Assembly: GCF_000717335.1 (NCBI RefSeq) | Contig: NZ_JNYZ01000003.1 | Location: 124,001-188,000 of the forward strand | From: Amycolatopsis jejuensis | GTDB taxonomy: Bacteria; Actinomycetota; Actinomycetes; Mycobacteriales; Pseudonocardiaceae | DNA length: 64,000 bases | Reading direction: 5' to 3' | Shown here: positions 8,851 through 16,870 of the stretch, one piece after another | How the letters are laid out: each line of letters opens with the position of its first letter | Position numbering within the stretch: the first letter of the stretch is position 1 | Notes under the pieces: model-generated | What the model saw: the letters and a program-made list of their open reading frames with translations, nothing else | Told to the model about the DNA's origin: nothing | The model's database searches: none | Made by a program: the position numbers and the translations under genes

Positions 8851-8962
8851 ACCCCAATGCCACATTGGGTGCGTCAGATGCACCCAACGCCACATTCGCT
8901 GCACCCTACGCACCCAATGTGGCATTCGGTGCGTCGCATGCACCCAACGCCATATTCGGGTG
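8851..8962. repeat. 30-bp-period palindromic array, locus A
   Basis: Four consecutive 30-bp units, each containing a CACCCAAyGCCACATT-type segment and a GGTGCGTCrsATGCACC-type segment, the latter itself an inverted repeat. The same unit recurs at 47711-47799. It fills most of the gap between the divergent PPOX and LLM genes. As the period is a multiple of three, all frames stay open and would encode decapeptides such as NATLGASDAP, but no gene is credible here. Confidence 0.8.
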
Positions 8963-9018
8963 TCCGCCGGTGGCGAAAGGAGATGCGCCACCCGTTCGTG
9001 TCTCGCTAGCGTCACGGC

Positions 9019-9891
9019 ATGGGGAAATTCGAGTTCGGCGTCAGCCTGTGGCATCCGACCAGCGGCACTGACTGGACCGCGAAGTGCCGCCGCGCCGAAG
9101 AACTGGGGTACGAGCACCTCACCGTGCCCGACCACCTCGGACCTGGGCGACCGGCGCCGTTTCCCGCGCTCGCCGCTGCGGCCGCGGTGACCGAGCAGGT
9201 GAAGGTCGGCACCCTGGTGTCCAACGTTCCCTTTTACAACCTCGCGCTCTTCGCCCGTGACGTCGCCACCACCAACAAACTCACCGACGGCCGGTTCGAA
9301 CTCGGCCTCGGCGCCGGCCACATGAAGCACGAGTTCGACGACGCCGGTCTGCCGTGGCGCAACGCCGCCGACCGGATCGCTTATCTCACCGAGGGTTTGG
9401 CCGAGTTGCGCACCCGCGTCGCCGACGAGGGCGGGATGCCGCGGTTGCTGATCGCGGGGAACAGCGACGGCGTGCTGCGGCTTGCCGCGGAACAGGCGGA
9501 CATCGTCGGTTTCGCCGGGCTGCGCCAGGAGCGCGGCCGCCCGCCGGGCACGTTCGTGCTGGACAACGCCGAGGCGCTGGACGAGCGGGTCGCGTATTTC
9601 CGTACGCTGGCCGGTGCTCGCGAGGTGAACTACAACATGCTGATCCAGCGCGTGGTCGTCACCGATGACCGACGCGAGGCCGCCACCCAATGGCATGCCG
9701 AGACCGAGGAACGTACCGCAGCAAGCATCGCCGAAGTGCTTGAAGCGCCGCAGCTTCTCTTCGGCACCGTGGACGAAATGGTGGCACAGCTGGTAAATCG
9801 ACGGGAGCGGTACGGGTTCTCCTACTTCACCGTCTTCGAACCGATGATGGAGACGTTTGCTCCGGTGGTGGCTGAGCTGCGAGGCCGCTGA
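9019..9891 (+). CDS. LLM class F420-dependent oxidoreductase
   Basis: A 290-residue luciferase-like monooxygenase-fold protein. It begins FEFGVSLWHPTSGTDW and has the AEELGYEHLTVPDHL and RFELGLGAGHMKHEF motifs of the F420-dependent branch. It probably reduces or oxidises an unknown substrate with coenzyme F420. The C-terminus overlaps the convergent TetR gene by 65 bp. A weak purine-rich site precedes the ATG at 9019. No other F420 genes are nearby. Confidence 0.88.
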   Translation: MGKFEFGVSLWHPTSGTDWTAKCRRAEELGYEHLTVPDHLGPGRPAPFPALAAAAAVTEQVKVGTLVSNVPFYNLALFARDVATTNKLTDGRFELGLGAGHMKHEFDDAGLPWRNAADRIAYLTEGLAELRTRVADEGGMPRLLIAGNSDGVLRLAAEQADIVGFAGLRQERGRPPGTFVLDNAEALDERVAYFRTLAGAREVNYNMLIQRVVVTDDRREAATQWHAETEERTAASIAEVLEAPQLLFGTVDEMVAQLVNRRERYGFSYFTVFEPMMETFAPVVAELRGR

Positions 9892-10507
9892 CCTTCGCGA
9901 CCGCGTCCCCGGCGATCAACGTGAGCACGCGCGCCAGCAGACCGTCCGGCACCGATTCGTCGTCGATGTCGGCCTCCACGGCCAACCCGTTGCTGAGCGC
10001 GAGCAAAACCACGGCGAATTCCTGAGCAGGCAACGGAAGTTCGAGGTCCAGCCCCTCGGCGAGCCGATCGAGTGCCCGCGCAATCGTGTCCCGGACCTCC
10101 CGGCGGCGTCGGCGCAACGCGTCCCGCCGCCGGTCGTCGTGGTGCGCCATCGCGAAGAACTCGGCCAGCAGCCGGTGCCACACCGCGTCCGTGCGCATTT
10201 CGTGCATCAGCACGGCGGCGACGTTCGCCAGGCCCGCACCACCGTCGTCCGCTTCGGCGAACCCGGCGAGACTCGCCTCCAGCCGATGCGCGGCGTGCTC
10301 CTCCATCAACGCGAGCACCAGCTCGTCCTTCGACGCGAAACTGGAGTAGACCGCACCCTTCGTGAGCCCGGCCGCGGCCGCCACCTCGGTCAGCTTCGTG
10401 GCGGCAATGCCCTGGTCCCCGAACACCGTGAAGGCAGCGTCGAGAATGCGCCGCCGGGTCTCCGCCCGCGTCGGCCGCGTCCGGCCGTTCATCGACTTCT
10501 CCCTCAT
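9827..10507 (-). CDS. TetR/AcrR family regulator
   Basis: A 226-residue TetR protein. The helix-turn-helix AFTVFGDQGIAATKLTEVAA followed by GLTKGAVYSSFASKDELV is textbook. The ligand domain is unremarkable. It is divergent from the secreted lipase, with two perfect palindromes in the 82-bp gap. This points to repression of the lipase and possibly autoregulation. Its last 21 or so codons run into the end of the convergent LLM gene. An alternative start (Met-6, NGRTRP) is possible. Confidence 0.88.
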   Translation of the reverse strand: MREKSMNGRTRPTRAETRRRILDAAFTVFGDQGIAATKLTEVAAAAGLTKGAVYSSFASKDELVLALMEEHAAHRLEASLAGFAEADDGGAGLANVAAVLMHEMRTDAVWHRLLAEFFAMAHHDDRRRDALRRRRREVRDTIARALDRLAEGLDLELPLPAQEFAVVLLALSNGLAVEADIDDESVPDGLLARVLTLIAGDAVAKVSGLAAQPPPEQTSPSSVRRR

Positions 10508-10514
10508 CCGGGGC

Positions 10515-10568
10515 TTGACACCGCCCGAGCCAACTCAATACCTTCAGGTATCCAATACCCGCGGGTAT
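10515..10568 (+). promoter_or_regulatory. Lipase promoter with two TetR-type operators
   Basis: A -35 TTGACA (10515-10520) and -10 TACCTT (10539-10544, spacer 18) precede the lipase. Two perfect palindromes follow: ATACC-TTCA-GGTAT (10538-10551), which covers the -10, and ATACCCGCGGGTAT (10555-10568) at the expected start of transcription, 17 bp centre to centre. The geometry is that of a simple repressor blocking RNA polymerase. Confidence 0.7.
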
Positions 10569-10589
10569 CCAGTGTCAAGGAGATCTCCG

Positions 10590-11438
10590 ATGAGGCTGCG
10601 TATCGCACTGGCCGCCGCGGCACTGCTGACTGCCGCGTTCGCCACTCCTGCCCAGGCCGCGAGCGGCGGGGTCAACGATCCGTCCTGCCGCCCGAGCGCT
10701 GCCCATCCACGGCCGGTGGTCTTCCTGCACGGACTCGGCGCAACGTCCGATGAGGACTTGAACTTCCTGCAGGAACACGTTGCCGCGCAAGGGTATTGCA
10801 CGTTCAGCCGCACCTACGGCGCGTACCCGCAGTTCCCCGTGGTCGGCGGGCTGCGCCCGATTGCCGACTCGGCCAGGGAAATCAAGCAGTTCACGAGTGA
10901 AGTGCTCGCGCAAACCGGGGCGCGGCAAGTGGATCTGGTCGGCCACTCCGAGGGCGGATTCCAGTCCCTGTACGTCACGAAAACCCAGGGCATCGCAGAC
11001 CGGATCGGCTCCGTGGTGGCCATCGCACCGCCAACGCACGGCACCACTTTCGCCGGTCTGACCAAGCTGGCGTACCTGCTGGGCCAAGCCGAACGCGACG
11101 CAGTCGGCCAAGCCCTCCGCACGCTCGGCTGCCCGGCCTGCGACGACCTGATCACCGGCGGCAGCGCCGTGCAGACGCTCACGAACGGCCCCATCGCACA
11201 GCCCGGCGTGCGCTACACCGTGATCACTTCCCGCTTCGACGAACTCGTCACGCCCACCGAAACGTCCTTCGTGCGTGAGCCGGGCGTCACGAACGAATAC
11301 GTCCAGGACACCTGTCCGTTCGATCCCGTCGGACACGTCGGCGAGGCCTACGACCTCAACGTGTGGCACCTGGTCACCAACGCGCTCGACCCGGCCCACG
11401 CCACGAAGTTCTTCTGCACCGCCGGTTCGCCCGGCTGA
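10590..11438 (+). CDS. Secreted alpha/beta-hydrolase lipase
   Basis: A 282-residue secreted lipase/esterase. The signal peptide is RIALAAAALLTAAFATPAQA with an AxA cleavage site near residue 24. The oxyanion region is VVFLHGLGA, the nucleophile elbow is GHSEGG, and an Asp and a His follow in VITSRFDELVTP and VWHLVTNAL. Paired cysteines (LGCPACDDL, and CPF/FFC near the end) suggest disulfides outside the cell. The start ATG 10590 has AAGGAG nine bases upstream. It is controlled by the divergent TetR through two operators. Confidence 0.9.
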   Translation: MRLRIALAAAALLTAAFATPAQAASGGVNDPSCRPSAAHPRPVVFLHGLGATSDEDLNFLQEHVAAQGYCTFSRTYGAYPQFPVVGGLRPIADSAREIKQFTSEVLAQTGARQVDLVGHSEGGFQSLYVTKTQGIADRIGSVVAIAPPTHGTTFAGLTKLAYLLGQAERDAVGQALRTLGCPACDDLITGGSAVQTLTNGPIAQPGVRYTVITSRFDELVTPTETSFVREPGVTNEYVQDTCPFDPVGHVGEAYDLNVWHLVTNALDPAHATKFFCTAGSPG

Positions 11439-11442
11439 ATCC

Positions 11443-12087
11443 TCAGTACGCCACGGTGAACCGGGCGCGCGAGTGCTTCGGCGTCTCGATCTCGTCGACG
11501 AACGCAATGGCGAGGTCAGCACCGCTGATGTGCGAACGGCCGTCGGCGTCGCTGACGAGCACGTCACTGCCCAGCCGGAATTCGCCCCTGCGCTCGCCCG
11601 GGATCCAGGCACCGAACTCGGCCGCCGGGCTCACGTAGAACCAGTCGATGTCCGAAGGAAGCTCACGCATCGCCTCCAGGACGAGGACGTGGCTGCCCGC
11701 CTCCTCCTTGTACTCCTCCGGGAATTCCGGAGTGTCGATCAGCCGCGGCCCGTCGTCGCTCACGCGCAGTGAACCCGCGCCGCCCACGATCGCCAGCCGC
11801 GCATCGGCCGCACGGGCCGCGTCGACCAGCGTAGGCAGCGCGTCCACCAGGCGGCGCCCTTCGTCGTCCGCCCGGCCCGGCGTCGCCACCACGATCACGT
11901 CCGCGCCCTTGGTCGCCTCGTCGACGAACGCGGTGTCGTGCATCGACCCCGCCCGCGCCTCGACGTCGTCCGGCAGCCCGTCGGCCTTGCGCGCGACGCC
12001 GGTCACGGAATGCCCGCGCCGCACCGCCTCATCGGTGATCCGGCTACCCGCGAACCCAGTCGCGCCGAATACCACCAGCTTGCTCAT
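11443..12087 (-). CDS. NAD(P)-binding oxidoreductase (NmrA/biliverdin reductase-B-like)
   Basis: A 214-residue atypical SDR with the glycine motif VVFGATGFAGSRI at the N-terminus and the SPAAEFGAWIPGERRGEF segment typical of the YwnB/BVR-B group. No Tyr-x3-Lys catalytic pair is present, as expected for this branch. It probably binds NADPH and a small redox ligand. It is convergent with the lipase, four bases apart. An 11-bp inverted repeat lies just upstream of its start. Confidence 0.85.
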   Translation of the reverse strand: MSKLVVFGATGFAGSRITDEAVRRGHSVTGVARKADGLPDDVEARAGSMHDTAFVDEATKGADVIVVATPGRADDEGRRLVDALPTLVDAARAADARLAIVGGAGSLRVSDDGPRLIDTPEFPEEYKEEAGSHVLVLEAMRELPSDIDWFYVSPAAEFGAWIPGERRGEFRLGSDVLVSDADGRSHISGADLAIAFVDEIETPKHSRARFTVAY

Positions 12088-12103
12088 TTTCCGCTCCTCG
12101 AAG

Positions 12104-12145
12104 GAAGATCCGTCCGGTCGGCGCCGATGGTAGAGACGGATCTTC
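12104..12145. promoter_or_regulatory. Inverted repeat upstream of NAD(P)-binding gene
   Basis: GAAGATCCGTC (12104-12114) and GACGGATCTTC (12135-12145) form an 11-bp perfect inverted repeat with a 20-base centre. It ends 17 bp before the start codon of the minus-strand gene. It could be an operator or an RNA hairpin; the long centre favours a dimeric or looped binding site. Confidence 0.4.
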
Positions 12146-12189
12146 AGCTACTTCAACGAAAGCAACGCACCTCGAGGTGAGCGTGCAGG

Positions 12190-13305
12190 TCAGCCGCCCA
12201 GCGCGGCGAATGCCTTGGCCAGCTTGGCTTTCACGGCGTTCGCGTCGACCGGCGACCGCACCTCGCCGACCGCGGTCGGCTTCGCCAGCACCTGGTAGCT
12301 CGCGGTGCGGTTGGGCAGGCTGAACTTGACCGCGCAGGACATGGTGATCGTCGCGTCGGCGGCCGCGTCGCCTTCGGTCGTGCAGGTCTGCGCGCCGAGC
12401 GTGTCGGCGCTGACCTCGACGGTGAGCTTGATGTGCACCGTCGGCTTGGTACCCGGCTGGCTGCCGACGACGCTGTTCGAAACGTCCACAGTGGTCGTGC
12501 AGGAGCCGACGAAGTCCTGGCAGTTGAGCTTGTTGTTGCGCACCGTGACGCTGGCTTGGGCGAGCCCGTCGAACGGCTGGCCGACCGCGTCGACCGCGGC
12601 GTCGAACTCGGTGTGGAACGTCTTGACCTCCGGCCCGGTCAGCGGCCGGACACGGAAGCTCGCGCCGAGCTTCGGCCCGCCGAGCGGGTCGAGCAGCGCG
12701 GGGGCGAACCCGGCGACGCGATGCGGGGTGGCGGTGGTCACCTGCAGTGCCCCGCCCAGCTGGTACACCTCGGTGCCGTCCGGCAGCTTCTGCGTCTGCG
12801 GTTCCCCGGTGCCGAGCCCGGCGAGCGCCTTTCGCAGCCCGGCGGCGAGCTTCGACGGGGCGAGCTTGGCGGCCGGGTCGACCGGCAGTTCGGTGCCGAC
12901 GGTACGCACCCAGCCGGTGCCGTACTGGGTGCTGTTCTCCTCCAGCCCGTGCGACTTCCAGTAGTCCGCGTCGGCCGCGAGGTACACCTGCCCGCCGGGT
13001 TCGGTGATCCGGACCTGACGGCCTTCCATCGGCAGCGTGCCGAAGCCGTCGCCGTCGCGCGTGACGCGGAACGTGAGCGTCTGCGGGTTGCCTGCGCCGT
13101 CCTTGACCGTGGCGTCGTACTGCAGCGCCGGCGCCGTTTCCAGAGCCTGGAGCGCCGCGTCCACGGCCGCCTGCTGTTGCGCGCGGCGGTCGGCCACCTG
13201 CTGGTCGGCAGCAGAAAGCCCCGCGGTGCCGGTCACCGCGACCTGGCAGCCCGCGAGAAGCCCGCCCAAGAGCACCAGTGCCGCCGCAGTCCATCGAGCT
13301 CGCAT
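12190..13305 (-). CDS. Lipoprotein of unknown function
   Basis: A 371-residue lipoprotein. The signal peptide LVLLGGLLAGC ends in the lipobox LLAGC, so the mature protein is lipid-anchored outside the membrane. The first half (SADQQVADRRAQQQAAVDAA onward) resembles the beta-sheet domain of LppX/LprG-type lipoproteins; this is a weak match by eye. The second half is a Thr/Val-rich beta domain with three or four cysteines. The start ATG 13305 has AGAGGGG upstream. Mycobacteria also carry a lipoprotein gene (lpqT) between prs and rplY, though this one is on the other strand. Confidence 0.8.
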   Translation of the reverse strand: MRARWTAAALVLLGGLLAGCQVAVTGTAGLSAADQQVADRRAQQQAAVDAALQALETAPALQYDATVKDGAGNPQTLTFRVTRDGDGFGTLPMEGRQVRITEPGGQVYLAADADYWKSHGLEENSTQYGTGWVRTVGTELPVDPAAKLAPSKLAAGLRKALAGLGTGEPQTQKLPDGTEVYQLGGALQVTTATPHRVAGFAPALLDPLGGPKLGASFRVRPLTGPEVKTFHTEFDAAVDAVGQPFDGLAQASVTVRNNKLNCQDFVGSCTTTVDVSNSVVGSQPGTKPTVHIKLTVEVSADTLGAQTCTTEGDAAADATITMSCAVKFSLPNRTASYQVLAKPTAVGEVRSPVDANAVKAKLAKAFAALGG

Positions 13306-13611
13306 GTCGCCCCTCTTTCCGCGGGAATCATGCCATCCCGGCAAGGGGGACGGCGGCATGGGAATTGTGTCGTGACCCACCTGTGTGCAGAGACCCGGTG
13401 CAAGACCGTCCGGACCGGCTGGTTTACACTTGCGGGGTTGTCTCGGCGAGGCGGGTGCACGCACGCGTGCCCGGCGTGATCGACGCGGCGGCTCGAGAAG
13501 CCCCGTGGCCCGGCACGCCCGGAACCTCGCCGCCGTGCACAACCGCCCCCGGGCAGACGACGATCCCCGCCGCCCCTGCCGCACGTCGTGTGATTGAAGG
13601 AGTGCTACACC
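13306..13611. other. Intergenic region upstream of rplY
   Basis: These 306 bases between the divergent lipoprotein and rplY genes contain no convincing gene. A -10-like TTTACACT at 13423-13430 is the best promoter candidate for rplY. A strong ribosome binding site (GAAGGAG) stands before the rplY GTG. Confidence 0.4.
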
Positions 13612-14220
13612 GTGTCCGAGGTACGTCTTTCCGTCGAACCGCGCACCGAGTTCGGCAAGGGTGCCGCCCGCCGCACCCGTCGCGCCGGCAAAATCCCCGC
13701 GGTGCTCTACGGGCACGGCTCGGACCCGCGGCACTTCGCGCTGCCGGCCATCGAGTTCGCCCGCGTCGTGCGCGAGAACGGCACCAACGCCGTCATCACG
13801 CTCGACCTCGAGGGTTCCAGCGAGCTGGCGCTCACCAAGACCATCGTGGTGCACCCGCTGAAGAACTACATCGAGCACGTCGACCTGCTGGTCGTCAAGC
13901 GCGGTGAGAAGGTCACCGTGGACGTGCCGGTCGCCGTCACCGGCACCGCCGCCCCGGGCACCCTGGTCGCCCAGGACCTCGACACGATCCAGGTCGAGGT
14001 CGAGGCGCTGCACATCCCGGACCAGTTCGAGGTGTCCGTCGAGGGCATCGAGGCAGGCACCCAGATCACCGCGGGCCAGGTCACCCTGCCGGCGGGCGCG
14101 GAGCTGGTCACCGACCCCGAGGCGCTCGTGGTGGCCGTCAACGAAATGCCGCGCGGCGACGCTGCGGACGAGGCTGGCGCCGAGACCGCCGAGGAAGCCC
14201 CGGCCGAAGCGGCCGAATAA
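13612..14220 (+). CDS. rplY: 50S ribosomal protein L25/general stress protein Ctc
   Basis: A 202-residue L25 of the long CTC type, binding 5S rRNA. The N-terminal domain begins [20 protein letters not shown] and has the [10 protein letters not shown] core motif. The C-terminal TL5 domain ([13 protein letters not shown] to ADAELVTDP-like strands) and an acidic Ala/Glu tail follow. The start GTG 13612 was chosen over an upstream ATG because GAAGGAG precedes it and homologues begin MSEVRL. It precedes pth by 10 bp, an operon conserved in actinobacteria. Confidence 0.95.
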   Translation: MSEVRLSVEPRTEFGKGAARRTRRAGKIPAVLYGHGSDPRHFALPAIEFARVVRENGTNAVITLDLEGSSELALTKTIVVHPLKNYIEHVDLLVVKRGEKVTVDVPVAVTGTAAPGTLVAQDLDTIQVEVEALHIPDQFEVSVEGIEAGTQITAGQVTLPAGAELVTDPEALVVAVNEMPRGDAADEAGAETAEEAPAEAAE

Positions 14221-14230
14221 GCTTTACCGC

Positions 14231-14824
14231 GTGACTGAAGACCTGCCCGGGGCCGGCGAGCTGATCCTGCTCGCCGGCCTCGGCAATCCCGGGCCTGCGT
14301 ACGCGGGCAACCGGCACAACGTCGGGTTCATGGTGCTGGACGAACTGGCCACCCGCATCGGCGGCAAGTTCAAGGCCCACCGCAGCGGCGCCGAGGTACT
14401 CGAGGGCAGGCTGTCCGGCAGCCGCGTGGTGCTGGTGAAGCCGAGGTCGTTCATGAACCTGTCGGGCGGCCCGGTGGTCGGCGCGGCCAGGTTCTTCAAG
14501 GTCCCGCCGTCCGGGGTCGTGGTGGTGCACGACGAGCTGGACGTCCCGTTCGGAGCGCTGAAGCTGAAACTCGGCGGCGGGGACAACGGGCACAATGGGC
14601 TGCGGTCGATCACGAAGTCACTGGGTACGCGTGAGTACTACCGCGTGCGCTTCGGCATCGGACGGCCACCGGGTCGGCAGGATCCGGCGGATTTCGTGCT
14701 GAAGGACTTCTCGACGGTGGAACGCAAGGAACTCCCGTTCGAGGTGGACCGCTGCGCGGATGCCACGGAGGCCCTGGTGGCGCGGGGGTTGGCGGCGGCA
14801 CAGAACGAGTTCCACGCGGCCTGA
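14231..14824 (+). CDS. pth: Peptidyl-tRNA hydrolase
   Basis: A 197-residue Pth that recycles peptidyl-tRNA released from stalled ribosomes. It has [20 protein letters not shown] with the catalytic His and the tRNA-binding Asn, [10 protein letters not shown], and [13 protein letters not shown] with the catalytic Asp. [13 protein letters not shown] completes the active site. The GTG start at 14231 follows rplY closely. The stop is followed by a 32-bp tandem array. Confidence 0.96.
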   Translation: MTEDLPGAGELILLAGLGNPGPAYAGNRHNVGFMVLDELATRIGGKFKAHRSGAEVLEGRLSGSRVVLVKPRSFMNLSGGPVVGAARFFKVPPSGVVVVHDELDVPFGALKLKLGGGDNGHNGLRSITKSLGTREYYRVRFGIGRPPGRQDPADFVLKDFSTVERKELPFEVDRCADATEALVARGLAAAQNEFHAA

Positions 14825-15401
14825 GGTTTCGCTTCCCGGCTTGCGTGATCATCCGGCGGCTGCGTTTCGTGGTTTGGTGATTGTCTGGTGGGTTCGTTTC
14901 GCGGGCCGGTGATTGTCTTGTGGGTTCGTTTCGCCGTCTGGCGACCATCTGGTGGATTCGTTTCGCCGTCTGGTGATTATCTGGTGGGTTCGTTTCGCGG
15001 CCGGTGACCATTGACGTTGCGGTCCTGGCTTGGGTCGGCGCATTTCGGGCTTCTCGGCTACCTTCGCCGCTCGTCACCGCCCCCTCGCCACTCCGCCCAC
15101 CACCGTCGCCACCCTGCACGGCCACCTTCTTGACTCCGCCCGACCCGGTCGCCACCCTCGCACGCAGCCACCTTCTCCGTCCCGTTTGACCCGTCGCCAT
15201 CCCGCGAGCAAGTACCTGACCAGGCGTTGCTCTCTGTGGGTGAGCAACCGTGGCGCTCCGTAGTTTTCTCTCACTCGATGGGCGGCTTCTGCCTCCCTGA
15301 TCGAGTCGTCCGGACGGCTGTGCCCTTCCCGACTTCCCCGTGACCGGTTAGGACGGGAATCAGGAGTTCGCACCCCCCGACCCTGAATCGGAGAATGATC
15401 C
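14825..15401. other. Gene-free region containing a 32-bp tandem array and divIVA-like leader
   Basis: These 577 bases hold no credible gene. The first part is the tandem array at 14860-15012. The remainder is a C-rich segment, then GTTGCT/AGCAAC and CTCGAT/ATCGAG short inverted repeats, and the leader of the DivIVA-like gene. No clear promoter hexamers are visible. Confidence 0.5.
14860..15012. repeat. 32-bp tandem repeat array
   Basis: About five copies of a 32-bp unit that begins GTTCGTTTCGC and continues with a GGTGATTATCTGGTGG-type half. Copies start at about 14860, 14892, 14924, 14956 and 14988 with 80-95% identity. The period is not a multiple of three and there are no unique spacers, so it is neither coding nor CRISPR. 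It lies directly behind pth. Confidence 0.85.
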
Positions 15402-15770
15402 ATGTCGTTCACCGCCGAGGACCTCACCGAGGTCACCTTCGGTAACGCCCCGATCGGCCGCCGCGGTTACGCCAAACACGAGGTAGACGACTTCGTGGGC
15501 CGCATCGCGAAGACGATCGCCGACGAGGACGACCTCACCGCCGCGGAGGTCCACCACGTGCTGTTCTCCAAGCCGCTGATCGGCAAGCGCGGCTACGACG
15601 AACGCGAGGTAGACGAATTCCTCGACGAAGTGGAAGCCCAGCTGGCCGACCGCTCAGGCCGCCGAGCCCCGACGGTCCCCGGAGCCCGCGACCAAAGCGA
15701 GGCGACCACGGAACGCGCCTTCCACACCGCGCCGAGGGAACCAGCCGCGGAGCACTTGCCAGGCCGCTGA
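15402..15770 (+). CDS. Small DivIVA-domain protein with two repeats
   Basis: A 122-residue protein with two tandem copies of a DivIVA-like motif: [19 protein letters not shown] (about 14-32) and [19 protein letters not shown] (about 50-68). GY..xEVDxF is the membrane-binding N-terminal signature of DivIVA/Wag31. The coiled-coil body of true DivIVA is absent; a charged, Pro/Ala-rich tail follows. It may bind curved membrane or interact with polar growth proteins, but the function is not known. The ATG 15402 has CGGAG upstream. Confidence 0.8.
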   Translation: MSFTAEDLTEVTFGNAPIGRRGYAKHEVDDFVGRIAKTIADEDDLTAAEVHHVLFSKPLIGKRGYDEREVDEFLDEVEAQLADRSGRRAPTVPGARDQSEATTERAFHTAPREPAAEHLPGR

Positions 15771-16333
15771 CACCTAACGCGCGCAAGGTCCCCTCGCACT
15801 CCCCGCACGAGTGGCCCTTTCGCACACGGTTCCGCTGCGCGAGAGGCTCTTTCGCGCCGCGGCCTCCGCACGAGGTAACCCATTGCGCCGCCAATCGGGG
15901 CGGGTGGTCCCTCGCACTGGTCAATCCGTATGAAAGGTCCGTTCGCATCAATTGAGCGAGCACTCATTTGATTACGTACTTGTGATCCAGGGCAGGCGCC
16001 TGCCAGAACCGGTCCGTATGGGACCAGAACCTCTGGGACCCGTCCCATGGTCGAGACACGTCACGGAGGGACGCTACCTGGGGGAACGTCAGTTCCCCCA
16101 GGTACGACGGGTTGCTCTGCAGCCCGTCCCCACCTGACAGACGGCCGTTGTGCGTCACCGAAGTCGAGATGGGGAGCCGCCTGCTGCCACGGGTTGTCCT
16201 CCTGGGCCAGTATTCATTCCACCTTGTAGGGGACAGCGGGTGCCACAGTCGGCTCGATGTTGGTCTGGGCAGGGAAGCCAGTACCCGAGTTCACGCCAAT
16301 GACGGCTACCCAATGTGGCCCAGGTATTCGACG
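15771..16333. other. Gene-free leader of the accessory DUF4365 module
   Basis: These 563 bases show no convincing coding region. They contain the perfect hairpin at 16075-16104 and are less GC-skewed than the surroundings, with AT-rich patches such as ATTTGATTACGTACTTG near 15966. They probably hold the border and promoter of the following two-gene module. Confidence 0.4.
16075..16104. terminator. Perfect 13-bp hairpin
   Basis: TACCTGGGGGAAC (16075-16087), loop GTCA, and GTTCCCCCAGGTA (16092-16104) form a perfect stem-loop with no T-run after it. It could terminate readthrough from the DivIVA-like gene. Its centre GAAC-N4-GTTC also matches the core of an actinobacterial LexA box, but the flanks do not. 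Confidence 0.55.
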
Positions 16334-16870
16334 ATGGCGATCATGGGTGGGAGTCTTGCCACGAAGGACGTTGCGACCTTGGACGAGAACCGGGCGAAAT
16401 CTCGGTTCGGTGTCGCGTACGTTCGGGCAGTATGCAGTCAGGCCGGTGTCGGTTTCGGGGAAACAAGCCCGGACGAGGACGTACTCGCCGTCGACGGCCA
16501 GGTCGAGTTCGCGGTCGCTCCGGCCAAGGTGCAGGTCAAGTGCACCGGCCGGTTCCGAATCAGTGGCGGCGCAACAGCGACGTGGCCGATTGACGATTCC
16601 TGGCACCGGAACTGGAAGCGCAGCGGCCTGCCTGTCTATTTTGTCCTCGTGATCGTCGACCCGGACAAGCGGGTGTCCTGGCTGCATCATCACGACGCGG
16701 CGACTCTGCATCATGCAGCTGCATTCTGGGTACGGGTCGACACCTTGGCAACCGGCGAGAACATCGTCGTCCCGAAGACACAGCGGTTGACGGCCGACAC
16801 ACTCCGGTTGTGGGCCGAGGAGGTCGAAGCTAGCTTCACCAGCGGGAGAGGGGGCGGTCCGGTTGTCTGA
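16334..16870 (+). CDS. DUF4365 domain protein (predicted nuclease-like fold)
   Basis: About 178 residues. It has the DUF4365 pattern: a helix with ENRAKSRFGVAYVRAV, then DEDVLAVDGQVEFAV, then KVQVKCTGRF. The D...D...Q-K order resembles a PD-(D/E)xK nuclease core, as proposed for DUF4365 proteins. After it comes a beta-rich region with FVLVIVDPDKRVSWLH. Start candidates are ATG 16334 and ATG 16343; neither has a strong ribosome binding site. The stop overlaps the start of the next gene by 8 bp, so the two are translationally coupled and probably act together. Function unknown; defence against foreign DNA is a guess. Confidence 0.7.
   Translation: MAIMGGSLATKDVATLDENRAKSRFGVAYVRAVCSQAGVGFGETSPDEDVLAVDGQVEFAVAPAKVQVKCTGRFRISGGATATWPIDDSWHRNWKRSGLPVYFVLVIVDPDKRVSWLHHHDAATLHHAAAFWVRVDTLATGENIVVPKTQRLTADTLRLWAEEVEASFTSGRGGGPVV

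Noticed and set aside
12190..14013. Very long open frames on the strand opposite rplY and around it
   Set aside because: These are shadows caused by high third-position GC; only the part with signal peptide, lipobox and ribosome binding site (12190-13305) is supported.
14860..15012. CRISPR-like array
   Set aside because: The 32-bp units are contiguous with no unique spacers and no cas genes are nearby.
16081..16098. LexA box upstream of the DUF4365 gene
   Set aside because: The core GAAC-N4-GTTC matches, but flanks are G/C runs instead of TCG/CGA, and it is part of a 13-bp terminator-like stem.
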